Counted from the stretch's first letter, positions 45,390 to 57,717 are shown. The stretch is 64,000 nt of DNA from Ampullaceana balthica (GCA_944989445.1 CALYLW010000058.1:1558001-1622000); one strand, 5' to 3'. The notes: generated from the sequence alone by a model not told the origin. Program-made: numbers and translations.

Positions 45390-46790
45390 TGTTTCACCAC
45401 AACTGGAACACTCACTACTCAACCGTGCACCCACTCTCTCTTAAACTCACACTCCCACACAGTAGCACACCCACACAGTACACACACACACCAGTACACT
45501 CACACACCTGGTACACTCACTACTCAACCGTGCACCCACTCTCTCTTAAACTCACACACTCACACAGTAGCACACCCACACAGTACACACACACACACAC
45601 CAGTACACTCACACACCTGGTACACTCACTACTCACCCGTGCACCCACTCTCTCTTAAACTCACACACTCACACAGTAGCACACCCACACAGTACACACA
45701 CACACACACCAGTACACTCACACACCTGGTACACTCACTACTCACCCGTGCACCCACTCTCTCTCTCTTAAACTCACACACTCATCAAGTAGCACACCCA
45801 CACAGTACACACACACACCAGTACACTCACACACCTGGTACACTCACTACTCACCCGTGCACCCACTCTCTCTTAAACTCACACACTCACACAGTAGCAC
45901 ACCCACACAGTACACACACACACCAGTACACTCACACACCTGGTACACTCACACACCTGGTACACTCACTACTCAACCGTGCACCCACTCTCTCTTAAAC
46001 TCACACACTCACACAGTAGCACACCCACACAGTACACACACACCAGTACACTCACACACCAGTACACTCACTACTCAACCATGCACCAACTCTCTCTTAA
46101 ACTCACACACCCACACAGTACACTCACACACCTGGAACACTCACTACTCAACCGTGCACCCACTCTCTCTTAAACTCACACACCCACACAGTAGCACACC
46201 CACACACCAGTACACTCACACACCTGGAACACTTACTACTCACCCCCGCACCCACTCTCTCTTAAACTCACACACACACCAGTACACTCACACACCTGGA
46301 ACACTCACTACTCAACCGTGCACCCACTCTCTCTTAAACTCACACACCCACACAGTAGCACACCCACACAGTACACACACACACCAGTACACTCACACAC
46401 CTGGTACACTCACTACTTAACCGTGCACCCACTCTCTCTTAAACTCACACACCCACACAGTAGCACACCCACACAGTACACACACACACCAGTACACTCA
46501 CACACCTGGTACACTCACTACTCAACCGTGCACCCACTCTCTCTTAAACTCACACACCCACACAGTAGCACACCCACACAGTACACACACACACACCAGT
46601 ACACTCACACACCTGGTACAATCACTACTCAACCGTGCACCCACTCTCTCTTAAACTCACACACCCACACAGTAGCACACCCACACAGTACACACACACA
46701 CACACCAGTACACTCACACACCTGGTACACTCACTACTCACCCGTGCACCCACTCTCTCTTAAACTCACACACCCACACAGTAGCACACA
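45390..46790. repeat. Higher-order minisatellite, 105-120-bp unit
   Basis: Each unit runs CTGGTACACTCACTACTCAA, CCGTGCACCCACTCTCTCTT, AAACTCACACACTCACACAG, TAGCACACCCACACAGTACA, then a variable (CA)n and CCAGTACACTCACACAC. About twelve units vary in the (CA)n length. The open frames of 187-331 residues are repeat artefacts. Confidence 0.92.
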
Positions 46791-47218
46791 CACACCAGTA
46801 CACCCACACACCAGTACACACACACACCTGTACATCCACACACCAGTACACCCACACACCAGTACACCCACACACCAGTACATCCACACACCAGTACACC
46901 CACACACCAGTCCACCCACACACCAGTCCACCCACACACCAGTAAAGCCATACATCAGTACACCCACACACCAGTACACCCACTCACCAGTCCACCCACA
47001 CACCAGTCGAGCCATACACCAGTACACCCACACACCAGTACACCCACAAACCAGTACACCCACACACATGTACACCCACACACCAGTACACCCACACACC
47101 AGTCCAGTCATACACCAGTACACCCACACACCAGTACACCCACACACATGTACACCCACACACCAGTACACCCACACACCAGTACACCCTCACACCAGTA
47201 CACCCACACACCAGTACA
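46791..47218. repeat. 16-bp minisatellite CAGTACACCCACACAC
   Basis: About 27 copies, directly continuing the higher-order array; the 16-bp core also occurs once within each larger unit. Confidence 0.92.
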
Positions 47219-48001
47219 CTAAGTTAATCTTTAAATTTGTCATGAAGATGAAGGTAGTGAAAGAGCGAGCAGAGATAAACAGATTCATTAGATGGGCATT
47301 GAGAGAGTCATAGTATGACTAACTAATACATTTTAATGGTACACTAAGTTATCACTAAGAAATGCGTAATAACGGTGTTTCTTAAATTCAAAATTTACCC
47401 GACTAACGCAGTATAGAACATTTTAAGATACATATCTCTATTTCAAGATATCACGAATTCTTCAGTTGTGTCCCTTACTTCAATACCAGCTGGGTAGAAG
47501 TCAGCTAGGTACCGATGAATCACTTCTAATAAAGTCGCACTATTAAATAGCAGGTATCTTATGATTTAATTTTTTTCCCTTCTGATCCTGTATTTCAATT
47601 TTTTAAATAACTTTTAGATTATTACTCACTTTGGTTTATTAATAGCACTGAGTCTATTTATAGCTCAGCCAGGTCATCTGATGATGTGTATTTAACAAGG
47701 GCAGCAGTTATTGGAGTTTATTTATTCGCAAGAAGGAATCTGTTTATGTCTTGTAAACCACGTGACATGTATTTGTTTATTGACTTGAATTCTTTACCCT
47801 ATCTGTTTATAGCTGGCTTAGCTCCCTTCCTCCACTGTTTCCTGTGTGGGAGGTCATCGGGATAACCTCTTCGGGTCATTGATCTAATGTTACTTGTACT
47901 TCATCGGGAAGCTACGTGGCAAATATCATTGACGGCAACAGTAGATCAATGGACCAATATGACTAGCAAAATCAATAAAACACTAATTCACCATCAACTT
48001 G
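47219..48001. other. Intergenic, no gene seen
   Basis: No coding region, repeat or structural RNA recognised. Confidence 0.4.
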
Positions 48002-48110
48002 CAGTGGCGTAGCTAGGTGGTGCGGGAAGGGGGCCGCCCCGGGTGACAAAATCCAAGTGAGTAACTCCAAATTGAACAAAGAAACCACATAATTAGCACC
48101 CGCTAGAATT
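48002..48110 (+). mobile_element. Solo hAT-like terminus
   Basis: GCAGTGGCGTAGCTAGGTGG followed by GGGGGCCGCCCCGGGTGAC is a common hAT-type end. No matching right end or duplication was found downstream. Confidence 0.5.
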
Positions 48111-48349
48111 CACTACACACATAACTGATCTGAGTTAGATGTTCCTCTTTTGTCACCAATCCAAATGTATTCTGTAACCAAAGTTTTATGGTCGACACTG
48201 AAAAAATGAGGTGACCCATAAGTATAAGGAAAATATTTTTTTTATATTATGATTTAAAACCCTTTCCCGTGTTCAGTACTGTCGTATTGGCTGGAAGTTT
48301 TGTTGATCTCAATTCTGAAACACACAAATTTCACATGAGGAATATATCA

Positions 48350-48895
48350 GATGATGTAGGACTGTGATATCAGATGATGTAGGACTGTGATATCAGATGA
48401 TGTAGGACTGTGATATCAGATGATGTAGGACTGTGATATCAGATGATGTAGGACTGTGATATCAGATGATGTAGGACTGTGATATCTGATGATGTAGGAC
48501 TGTGATATCAGATGATGTAGGACTGTGATATCAGATGATGTAGGACTGTGATATCAGATGATGTAGGACTGTGATATCAGATGATGAAGGACTGTGATAT
48601 CTGATGATGTAGGACTGTGATATCAGATGATGTAGGACTGTGATATCAGATGATGTAGGACTGTGATATCAGATGATGTAGGACTGTGATATCAGATGAT
48701 GTAGGACTGTGATATCAGATGATGTAGGACTGTGATATCAGATGATGTAGGACTGTGATATCAGATGATGTAGGACTGTGATATCAGATGATGTAGGACT
48801 GTATGATGTAGGACTGTATGATATAGGACTGTATGATGTAGGACTGTATGATGTAGGACTGTATGATGTAGGACTGTATGATGTAGGACTGGGAT
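48350..48895. repeat. 23-bp minisatellite grading into a 15-bp form
   Basis: About 20 copies of GATATCAGATGATGTAGGAC plus TGT, then from about 48800 seven copies of ATGATGTAGGACTGT, a deletion derivative lacking GATATCAG. Confidence 0.93.
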
Positions 48896-49988
48896 GAAGC
48901 TTTCAAATAAAATACGAGATACACAAACTAATGGTATGTTCAAAACAAATAAATTAAAGCTGTATAAATAGACTTAACACACAAGTAACCGTTCAGGCTA
49001 ATGCCTTCATCAGTACAAATGAACACCAGTATTTCAATTGAATGTACGAGATATTTTACATACTATACCAAGGAAAACAAATAATAATTCAGTAAAGTTT
49101 TTTTTTAACCCATCAGAAAAGAACAGAAGAATGATGGGCACAATTAATTATCAATTACTTGTATTGCAGCTTTCATTAATAGAAAATAGGTGTACGTATA
49201 GGCTTGGGATTTCAGGTAACCAATTGGTAAAAATTATAGCCAAGCCATTTATATATTAAAAAATGGTTACATAAAAGAGTATGCCTGAGCCTGACAAGGA
49301 CGTCACAAAATAACGAAACAAAGTCTTCGTCAGCGAACAAACAACAGCAAAAAAACGAATAGAAGTACGAAACTAAAACACAAATTAGCTGCAGTGTTTC
49401 TACTTAGCCTGATCGCAGCCCCACCCCATTTATATCTTTGACATTTGTTACAAAGGGTCAAGAATATAATGTTTGACAAACTTGTCTAATACAAGACCAG
49501 GTGTCGCATCTATACCAGATAACAAAGCGATTGTTTTAAACAAATGTTACGCAATTTTTAAAAAAAATTTGTTGTTGATGTTACAGGCAAAAGATCCACA
49601 ATTGTTAACACTCTTTCCCGTCCCTAGGTTATTCTAGAATCCTAGAAGATTCGAATTTCTCTTTAAAGGTTTTTAATTAAATTAATTTCCTATGTCACTG
49701 GTATTTTTTCCATTCAATTATCTCTTGATACCTTTCTTTGAATTTTCTCAATAACACAGGATTACATTTTTAATGTGTTTATTGAGATGTCTACATCAAT
49801 TTTATATATCTATTTAAGGATTATGTAACCATCAGTATTTTTTATTTATAGATTCAAGTTTTCCTGGATATTATGAAATAAGGTTGACAGATTCATGAAG
49901 ACACGAAGTAGTGTTTATTGTTATTCTACAATTGCATTTTGTACCTGTATTTAGCTTAGAAAATTAAAAGAGAAGACAATTTTGAATT
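48896..49988. other. Intergenic, no gene seen
   Basis: AT-rich. A 73-residue frame at 49038-49259 shows no recognisable features. Confidence 0.4.
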
Positions 49989-50081
49989 TTCTAGACCAAC
50001 GGTGGCCAAATGGCAGCTCGCGAGCCGCATGCAATTTATGAAATAAAAATTTTCATTTGAAATATTTAATATCCAAAATTA

Positions 50082-50610
50082 ATGAATTTTAAAATAAAAT
50101 ATTTAAAATACAATGTAAATCTTTACCAAAAGAAAGGTTTGAAAAAAATTTGGGCTAGATCAAAAGAAAGAAACAGCAAGATTGCAGAGTTAAGGTCTGA
50201 AATGTGTCAGCAGAAGACACTACTTTCTGTTTCAGCAAAGAAAGTGTCACTTCAACCCGAGTCAAGTTATGCATTCGCTTGGAATATTTCTCGTGCTAAA
50301 CAACTGTATTCTGATGGGGACTTCATTAAGAAGAATATCGAGGGCGGTAATAGTAGATCCAAATAGTTCCAGACTTCGGATACTGGTAACCCGAAATCGA
50401 ATGTCACGCCACACCACTGAGTGACGCACAGCAGACATTAACGACGATATTGAAAGAAAATGAGTAACGATTTAAAGAACTGTGTAGCATTCAGTTTGGC
50501 TCTTGATGAATCAACAGATATTCAAGATACGCCACAATTGGCGGTGTTCCTTTGCACTGTTTCATTAGACGTGGCTATAACAGAGGAGCTACCCCTCTCA
50601 CATGTCTGAA
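50082..50610 (+). pseudogene. GTF2IRD2-like hAT transposase remnant
   Basis: The first frame (50082-50366) includes SSYAFAWNISRAKQLYSDGD and FIKKNI. After a frameshift the sequence continues VDPNSSRLRI, MSRHTTE, and LKNCVAFSLALDESTDIQDT with the catalytic LDEST intact. Everything downstream of PQLAVFL is deleted, so only the N-terminal third remains. The match is to the hAT-derived transposase found in GTF2IRD2-type proteins. Confidence 0.85.
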
Positions 50611-50721
50611 GTGAAATATCCTTAACTTAAAGAGCCAGTTTCAGACTTATATCCGTTTTCTGTGTAACCTACTGATGTACTCCACAAATCAAATCAAAGC
50701 ATCGTGCAGTAAATAGCAACC

Positions 50722-50810
50722 AGCCTCTAAAACTACTAGCTACCACAACTACTAGCTACCACAACTACTAGCTACCACAACTGCTTGCTACCACAACTAC
50801 TAGCTACCAA
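50722..50810. repeat. 15-bp tandem repeat, about five copies
   Basis: ACTACTAGCTACCACA repeated within the hAT element. Confidence 0.8.
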
Positions 50811-51135
50811 CCAGATTAAAAGAAACTTGCTAGTTCAAAGGCTTCTCAGCAGAGTCATAACAATTCAGGTTCACTATACTCATGAGACTAAATCAATGTG
50901 TTTCTATTCATAAATGTACATATTAAAATATTTGTCTTTTGTGTAACCGCAAAAGCATATATTTCTTCAACATACAGTTAGGGCTAAAACAATTAAAATA
51001 TTTAAAGCACTAAATCCCAATAAAAATACTTTTTAAAAAATCACGAAAGGAATTTTTCAATGCGGCTCTCGACAATTTTGTAAACTGCTAAAATGGCTCT
51101 CGGCTACTACGTCCCTGGCCACCCCTGTTCTAGAC

Positions 51136-51639
51136 ACTTTCAAAATTATCTTTAAATCTTATTTCATAACATTCAAGATGGATATTCCAAAATGTTTTCT
51201 CTTTGCACTTTGTTCGGTAACATCCCTGTAACGGTTGCCCACAACTTCAGCGTGGAACAAGTATGTCAAAAGAGTATTTATACCGGTGTTAAGAAGGGAG
51301 TTAATATATCTTTAAAGGTCTTTGTGGCACGTTACAAAAGGTTTTAATTGCGCGGTTATCAGCCTTTCAATTAACCACCTATGTCGACCTAGGACCTAGA
51401 GTCTAGAGTCATTAAATTGGATACCGAAAATTAAAGAAAATAAGATATCACATAATTGTTTCTAAGACAAAGAAAATAATTAACGTAACTAATTTATTAG
51501 ACAATATATTTTTTTAAAAAAGAGATACAAAACTCGTTGTGTGCTTAATTCGATCACGGGTCATATTCTTAGTTTTTAAGATAGACTAACCATACACCAT
51601 ACTACAAAAACTTGGATCTAATGGTATCTCATTCCTTGT
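51136..51639. other. Intergenic, no gene seen
   Basis: AT-rich sequence between two transposon remnants. Confidence 0.4.
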
Positions 51640-51910
51640 AGGTGTTAGTTGGTAGCTCAATGACGGGCCCCAGTTTTATTCTAACATACATCAATGACCT
51701 ACCCGATGGCTGACCTCCGAATCAAGAATGTTCACCTATGACACTGCCGCGTACTGGACAGTGGTCAACAGCTCTGACCAGGACTGACCAGGACCATATA
51801 CAGCGCGAACTCAGCTGAGTGGGGAAAAAAGCTGGGACATGGAGTTTCTTCCTGTAAGTACCAGACCTTGTCAGCTTCGAGAAGCAGAAACTCTCTACAC
51901 CACCTTCACG
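51640..51910 (+). pseudogene. LINE reverse transcriptase fragment
   Basis: Frameshifted pieces read TGPSFILTYINDLPDG (the GVPQGSVLGP...YINDL motif), RMFTYDTAAYWTVVNSSDQD (the FADDTAVY box, its first Asp replaced by Tyr) and SWDMEFLP. A jockey/CR1-type RT fragment of a different family from the element at 17814-22870. Confidence 0.75.
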
Positions 51911-51954
51911 AAGTTCTTGACCATATGCATGAGTCAGTTTCTTTAGCGAGTAAC

Positions 51955-52052
51955 GTTGAGAGGTTCGCTAGGACGACCATATTGATACTCTGAGAGGTTC
52001 GCTAGGACGACCATATTGATACTCTGAGAGGTTCGCTAGGACGACCATATTG
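51955..52052. repeat. 34-bp tandem repeat, three copies
   Basis: GAGAGGTTCGCTAGGACGAC plus CATATTGATACTCT, last copy lacking the tail. It follows the RT fragment and may be part of its degenerate 3' region. Confidence 0.85.
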
Positions 52053-53219
52053 ATCTCTGTGTGCAGCCGGGCAAACAGTATCATTATTATTAATAAAACC
52101 AAGAACCCAATACACGAGATGCTTGTTCCTGCAAAAGACAATTAGTAACTGGAACAAGCATCTATCTGGTGACAGCATACCACTGAGTACATTAAGGGGA
52201 TTACAGTGTGTCACAAACACACTGATTACCTTGGGGCGAGGAGAGACCACCTAATACTAATAGTCTCTATATTCCCTTGATAAACAAAAACAAAAACACA
52301 AAAATTGATGGATATACTCCTAATGTTTTACTACAATATTTTTGTCTTCGCTGTACAAAAAACTCTTTAATTGAAATGATCTGTTGTAGCTTATTTACAA
52401 GGGATTTAAAAAAATACAATTTTAAAACAAATTTGTTTTTGTAAGTCTGAAATATTCCACACGTGCCATTTGAGTTATTTAGGGAGATCTAATTACCGCC
52501 AGATGATACAGCACAGACCGCTCCTTGCATTGGTCCAACTCACGGAAATAACCTCTTAGTCGGTGGAGTGAAATTCCTTGATAAAAATAGTATCAGTATC
52601 GTTATCTTGATAAGTGGACTGAATGGGATCGTGGGTGGGAGGAGTCGAGTATGAGACAGGAGTCGAGTGGGTGTCGTGGGAACTTTGAAATAACGGGATT
52701 TCAAGGCATGTCATTAAGGGGAGCAACTCATATTTAATCTTTAAAAAAAATCTTTTTATGACCTATGACACATAGGAAACATCAGCAGAGGTGCTATAAA
52801 TGAATAGATTTATAATTATCTTTGTCTTTGTGCTCTTTGTTAGGCAAGAGTTACCGGTATTTAAAAAATAATAATTGGTAAACAGTGGCGAAAGCGCGTT
52901 CATTAAAATTCGTTGTTGAAAACAAAATTTGTTAAACAATTTATGAAAACTTTCAAAAAAATAAATAAAATGATTAAATAAGGTAAGTGTAGATGTTTCA
53001 AAGTATATTACAGCTCCTGGTAGAGCAGTCGAATCTTGTAGCATGTAGAAAAGGACCTTGATGATCTACAATAACAAAACCGATATTCCATATTCATGCA
53101 GAAATACGTTAATGACCCGCTCGTAAGCCTACCCCCCAACTTTTCCCCCTAGATTTTGTCCAATTAAGGTCGGCTTGCGAATGAGTATACACGGTAAGTT
53201 AATTTAAATGTTAGAGAAA
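52053..53219. other. Intergenic, no gene seen
   Basis: AT-rich. Minus-strand frames at 52002-52250 and 52763-53044 have no recognisable domain. Confidence 0.4.
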
Positions 53220-53221
53220 GA

Positions 53222-53840
53222 CACATGATATATGATATACATGATATATGATATACATGATATATGATATACATGATATATGATATACATGATATATGCT
53301 ATACATGATATATGATATACATGATATATGATATACATGATATATGATATACATGATATATGATATACATGATATATGATATACATGATATACATGATAT
53401 ATGATATACATGATATATGATATACATGATATATGATATACATGATATATGATATACATGATATATGATATACATGATATATGATATACATGATATATGA
53501 TATACATGATATATGATGTACATGATATATGATGTACATGATATAGGATATACATGATATACATGATATATGATATACATGATATATGATATACATGATA
53601 TATGATATACATGATATATGATATACACGATATATGATATACATGATATATGATATACACGATATATGATATACATGATATATGATATACATGATATTTG
53701 ATATACATGATATATGATATACATGATATATGATATACATGTTTTCTGATATACATGATATATGATATACATGATATATGATATACATGATATATGATAT
53801 ACATGTTTCCTGATATACATGATATATGATATACATGAAA
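53222..53840. repeat. 16-bp AT-rich minisatellite
   Basis: CATGATATATGATATA, about 38 copies, self-complementary (ATATCAT/ATGATAT), so it could extrude cruciforms. The absence of stop codons in all minus frames gives three overlapping spurious ORFs of about 200 residues. Confidence 0.93.
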
Positions 53841-53923
53841 TAGCAAATGTGCTATTGAGTAGACATGCGCTGTAAGGATGTGGTTATAAGAAGAAGAGAA
53901 TCTCGTTCTGGGACCGTCTTAGG

Positions 53924-54702
53924 CAGGGGTCAGGAAACTTTTTGTCTGAGAGAGCCATAAACGCCACATATTTTGAAAAGTAATTCTGTGAGAGCCATAC
54001 ATTATGTTTAAGACTAAAAATTCAAGAAAGTGACGTCACGCGATTTTGGCCGATTTTTCACCCCCCCCCCTTTTTCCCCTCGTCACAAAAAAACTTAGAT
54101 CGCCCCCTCCAATATGACGTCACAAATCTTTTCCCGCCCCCACCCCCATAAAAGCCGTATTTTCTCTTGTAAAATTTGCATGTTTCAAATATAATTACTT
54201 TTTTGTCATTTAGTATGTATTTAGTGTGAGGCTTAACTTTAATATCGTAACACGCCTGAGGGCATTTAAAACGTTATTAAATAAATTGTAAGATATCAAA
54301 TATTTCAACTTTTATGTAAAGTTGCGCGTTTGATGAAACGTCACATTTCTGAAACACACTCTCCCCCTCGTTGCACATCACAAATGTGTTACCCCCTCCC
54401 CCACCCCTTTAGGAACGGGACTTCATTTATAGACGGCCCCTAATTTCAACACTAAAAGTACAATGGTGATGCATGGCTTTGCTGATGGTGTTGGAATCTT
54501 GTTGACACGTGGTGAGGTTAAGGTTCATGCAGGCGTGAAGACTTTTTATTGCCATTGTTTTTTAATGCAATTAATATGTAGATCAAAGGAGTGTGAAGAA
54601 ACATTTTTTTTAAAAAAAAGTAATCGAACATTTGTCTGCGAGCCAGATTCAATAATCAAAAGAGCCACATCTGGCCCGCGAGCCATGGTTTCCCGACCCC
54701 TG
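53924..54702. mobile_element. hAT-like element, 779 bp, near-perfect TSD
   Basis: Ends CAGGGGTCAGGAAACTTTTT and GGTTTCCCGACCCCTG are inverted, each followed by AGAGCC / GGCCCGCGAGCC. Flanks GTCTTAGG (53916-53923) and GTCTAAGG (54703-54710) match at 7 of 8. It contains a nested GACGTCA-type transposon. The small frame at 54463-54708 is part of it. Confidence 0.9.
54028..54441. mobile_element. Nested relative of the intron-2 transposon
   Basis: Contains GTGACGTCACGCGATTTTGG, C-rich blocks with CGTCACAAA, and the right end CATTTATAGACGGCCCC, the same order as in 28163-30032. The left terminal GGGGCCGTCC is lost. It lies within the hAT-like element and is therefore younger. Confidence 0.75.
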
Positions 54703-54710
54703 GTCTAAGG

Positions 54711-55611
54711 GAAGGGACTTGTGTTCTAATGTTATGTAGCGCTGACTTCAGTTTATTTAATTTACATCTTCACCATTCCTTGTAAAACGAATTCGCAGAA
54801 AGTGTTTGTTCTCAGCCTATTATTATTTCATAGTGATTTTTTTTTAAAATGCGTGACGTACTGACAATGTTTTGATTCTATTGAATGTCCAGGACTGCTC
54901 TCACTATCTAATCACGACTATCAGGTACAATTGGTGACATGCCATCAGATGACCGTATTGACCTTCACATTATTAGGTTTTAAAGTCTATAATACTTGAA
55001 TAAATATAAATGAAGAAAAAAAACGACCCATTTTACATGTTTGTACACCTCTGTACAAGAGTCCTGACTATACTCTGTAGTACATTTCAGGCCAGACTTT
55101 AGAGACCTTGCACTTTTACAAATTAAGCATCGCACACTTTCTGTTGCTAATGAACACAGAACTGTTATGATTTGTTTGGTGTGACTACAGTCCTAGAAAG
55201 TGTGCCGCCATTAATCTGTGTCTAGTTGTGGAATGTTTGTTATGTAGGAACTCAGCGATTGAGTTGTGTCCCATGGTACATACCAAATATGGTGTAGCAT
55301 GTCAGTGCGGTCACTACTCCCTGTCAGGGTTGGATTAACGTCTACATAACAAGGGAAGTAAGTCATGTGACAGTGGTGCTCAAATTGTGATGGTCATCAT
55401 GGCAAACTATGGAGACGTAAACATAAAAATAGTGTAACTGAATACATCATGATACATCGCAGTGGCCCCACAGTCAAAATAACACGTGCACACAATTCTA
55501 CATGGTGAGGACAAACAACGCGTGGGGTCTGTGAGCCATACCTTGAGAACATCTGCTTTTAAGATATTAATTAATGTTGAGGAAATTTATCAGAATTTAT
55601 TTTTAAAATTT
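54711..55611. other. Intergenic, no gene seen
   Basis: Non-repetitive by eye. No coding region or RNA gene recognised. Confidence 0.4.
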
Positions 55612-56455
55612 GCGTTATCTAATCTTTTATCTTATGTATTACAGGCGCGCCTTCTATGCAGAAGATTGCCGTCGAGAAGGGGTGGCCTCTACGGGGCTCG
55701 ACGGACGAGTAGGGTCGCAGACCTGACATCGATTCGAAACCGACAAGTCCGATATGTTAGGTGTTAGGTGCTAGTCACATATGATTACAGTCGCTGTAAG
55801 GATTTTAGGCAAAGCATCTAGATGCAATGTCGATGATGAAAATTAAAGTACCCGTTGAGGTTCGGGTTACTCCGAAGCGACCGTTTCGTCCCCCTCATTT
55901 TTACTAGCAACGCCATTGAGCGGTGCCGGTTTAGGGCCAGGAGCGCAAGTATAGATTAGCAAAAGGAACCGCGAAGAACGCAGCAAATGTCAGCTCTGAG
56001 GAAACCTTACAGTGGGGGTCACACCCTAGGTAGGCTTTTGATGATCCCCGCACTGCGGCGGTCCTAACTATTGAGACTCGTGTGCTTTGTCGGGGTGGCG
56101 CCAAAGGGGTAGCGGGTCGATGTAGGGAATTCCACCCCTCCTTGTGAGGTCAATTTAGTGGGAGGCATTTTTGACATTCTGTCCTGGATGCCCAGGCGGC
56201 CGCTTCAGAAGCGACTGCTCCGGGGGACGGGGGGACGGGGGGGTTCTCAGCTGTTGCGTACCCTAGGGGGTCAGACAGCTGAGGGGATCTTTCGGGAAGT
56301 CCCACAAAGAGTGCATGCTCGGGAATGCTGAATTTCTTCCACATGTAGGTTCATACAGAAGATTGGTACGTCTTACGCTTATCCATGGTTTATGTCCTGT
56401 CTTGCATTTTTATTAGAGTTTTAAATGTTGATAGAGTGATGGTTTTCGTGGTTTT
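55612..56455 (-). mobile_element. LINE 3' end with GC-rich 0.7-kb 3' UTR insert
   Basis: On the minus strand, 56455-56390 matches the end of the LINE at 22741-22795 (TATCAACATTTAAA, CTCTAATAAAAATGCA). The tail GAAGGCGCGCC / CTTCTGCATAGAAG / ACATAAGATAAAAG at 55665-55612 matches its 3' tip. Between them lie about 700 bp of GC-rich sequence absent from the other copy, flanked by two copies of AATCTTCTG(T/C)AT. The insert includes GGTTTCGAATCGATG, a tRNA B-box-like motif. Confidence 0.7.
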
Positions 56456-56972
56456 GATACCCAAACTAAACAAGTTCAAGTTGCTTGTCTAAATACCCCC
56501 TCAGGAATTTATCTAACAACAATGATCATGTTAGGTAGTAAATCCACGAAGTGTAACTTTAATTCAAGAAAACACAATGAAATAATGTGTGGTATATGGC
56601 GATGGACATAGTTGTATGTTTAGCTTTTAGTATGAAACCCAGAAACGTAGACAATCTATTAAAATAAGAGTGCCCTAAGCTATGGCGGATTAAAAGGGGG
56701 TGGGGGCTGAACGGGCTAAAGCCAGGGGCCCCCGATGATTTAGGGGCCCCCAAATTTAGTATATGTTATAATAAAAATGGACAAATGTTTACACGAATCG
56801 CTGAAAATATGATAAATTAATAAAATCGTATCTATTATTATTAATCTGATCTCTATTACGATACGATAGTCTTAAAATAGTTAAGGGAAAATCCAGATTT
56901 GATAGTGTCATAAAGAGAAATTATTAAAGAATATTAGTTATATACCGATATCTTAAATTGAAAGTTCACTCG

Positions 56973-57051
56973 TCGAGGCCTGCTGGTCTAATCGGAAGCA
57001 TATATGCTTTTGGTGCAAGCGGTCGCGGGATCGATCCCCGGTGGGGTGTGC
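56973..57051 (+). repeat. tRNA-like SINE head (Pol III A and B boxes)
   Basis: GCTGGTCTAATCGG fits a tRNA D-arm/A box and GGGATCGATCC fits a B box. Between them ATGCTTTTGGTGCAAGC forms an anticodon-like hairpin. The acceptor stem does not pair and the T stem has a mismatch, so this is a tRNA-derived SINE head or tRNA pseudogene, not a working tRNA. An A/T-rich tail follows. Confidence 0.6.
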
Positions 57052-57087
57052 ATTTTAAAAAAAATTGTATTTTTATTTTTTTAACCA

Positions 57088-57302
57088 CGTTTTATTAACT
57101 CGCTTTCGTTCCTGTGGCATTGTCTGTGTCTGTCCACAATTTTTCAAATCTGCCAACGTTAAATTAAACCACTTCTGATGGTCCTAGAGATCTCAAAAAT
57201 TTTACCACAGATAGATCTTGGATGACAATGAATTGTATCAAAATTTCAGATCGATCGAATGTACCGTTATTAAATTATTGAACTTTTTAGTTTATCTATA
57301 CT
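57088..57302 (+). mobile_element. Module B, tandem copy 1
   Basis: AACCACGTTTTATTAACTCG start, then CACTTCTGATGGTCCTAGAG and CAGATCGATCGAATGTACCG, ending TTTTAGTTTATCTATAC. Directly repeated at 57303-57535. Confidence 0.8.
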
Positions 57303-57535
57303 AACCACGTTTTTTTTAACTCGCTTTCGTTCCTGTGGCATTGTTTGTTGGTTTGTCCAAGATTTTTTCAAATCTCCCAACATAAAATTAAACCACTTCT
57401 GATGGTCTTAAAGAGCTCAAAATTTTACCACAGATAGATCTTGGATGACAATACATTGTATCAAAATTCCAGATCGATCGAATGTACCGTAATTAAATTA
57501 ATGCATTTCTTAGTTTATCTTTATATAAGAATCTA
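57303..57535 (+). mobile_element. Module B, tandem copy 2
   Basis: Second copy with the same landmarks, a few substitutions (GGTCTTAAAGAGC) and the same end TTAGTTTATCTTTATAT. Closest to the copy at 13390-13580. Confidence 0.8.
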
Positions 57536-57717
57536 TACCCGCCTGCCGTAGTTATATTTCGCGTGATAAGTTCACCCCCCATAACCTCATCGCTTTGTTA
57601 TTAAACGTTGGGCGGGCGCTGATGAAGTGTTTGGTAAAATAAATAGAGGTAAAATAAATATTGTTAAAAACCACGTTTTTATTAGTGGACTAAAAAGAAT
57701 AAAATAAATAAAGGTAA

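Larger units (their letters stand above)
49997..51127 (+). mobile_element. hAT element (GTF2IRD2-like), perfect 8-bp TSD
   Basis: Ends CAACGGTGGCCA and TGGCCACCCCTG are inverted repeats, with GCGGCTCTCG / CGCGAGCCGC subterminal matches. Flanks TTCTAGAC at 49989-49996 and 51128-51135 are a perfect 8-bp duplication. The interior holds a transposase remnant. Confidence 0.92.

Noticed and set aside
45360..47313. Thr/His-rich frames of 187-331 residues
   Set aside because: CA-rich minisatellite; frames change when the (CA)n length changes and have no domain.
53204..53846. Three overlapping minus-strand frames of 173-211 residues
   Set aside because: 16-bp AT repeat without stops in any minus frame.
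54463..54708. 81-residue frame
   Set aside because: Lies inside the hAT-like element 53924-54702 and ends in its terminal repeat.
55640..56340. Possible rRNA fragment in the GC-rich segment
   Set aside because: Short phrases (GAAGAACGCAGC, GGCGGTCCTAACTA) recall 5.8S/28S rRNA, but they are out of order, isolated and not extended by flanking rRNA sequence.
56973..57051. Functional tRNA gene
   Set aside because: A and B boxes are present, but the acceptor stem does not pair and the T stem is mismatched; better explained as a SINE head or tRNA pseudogene.
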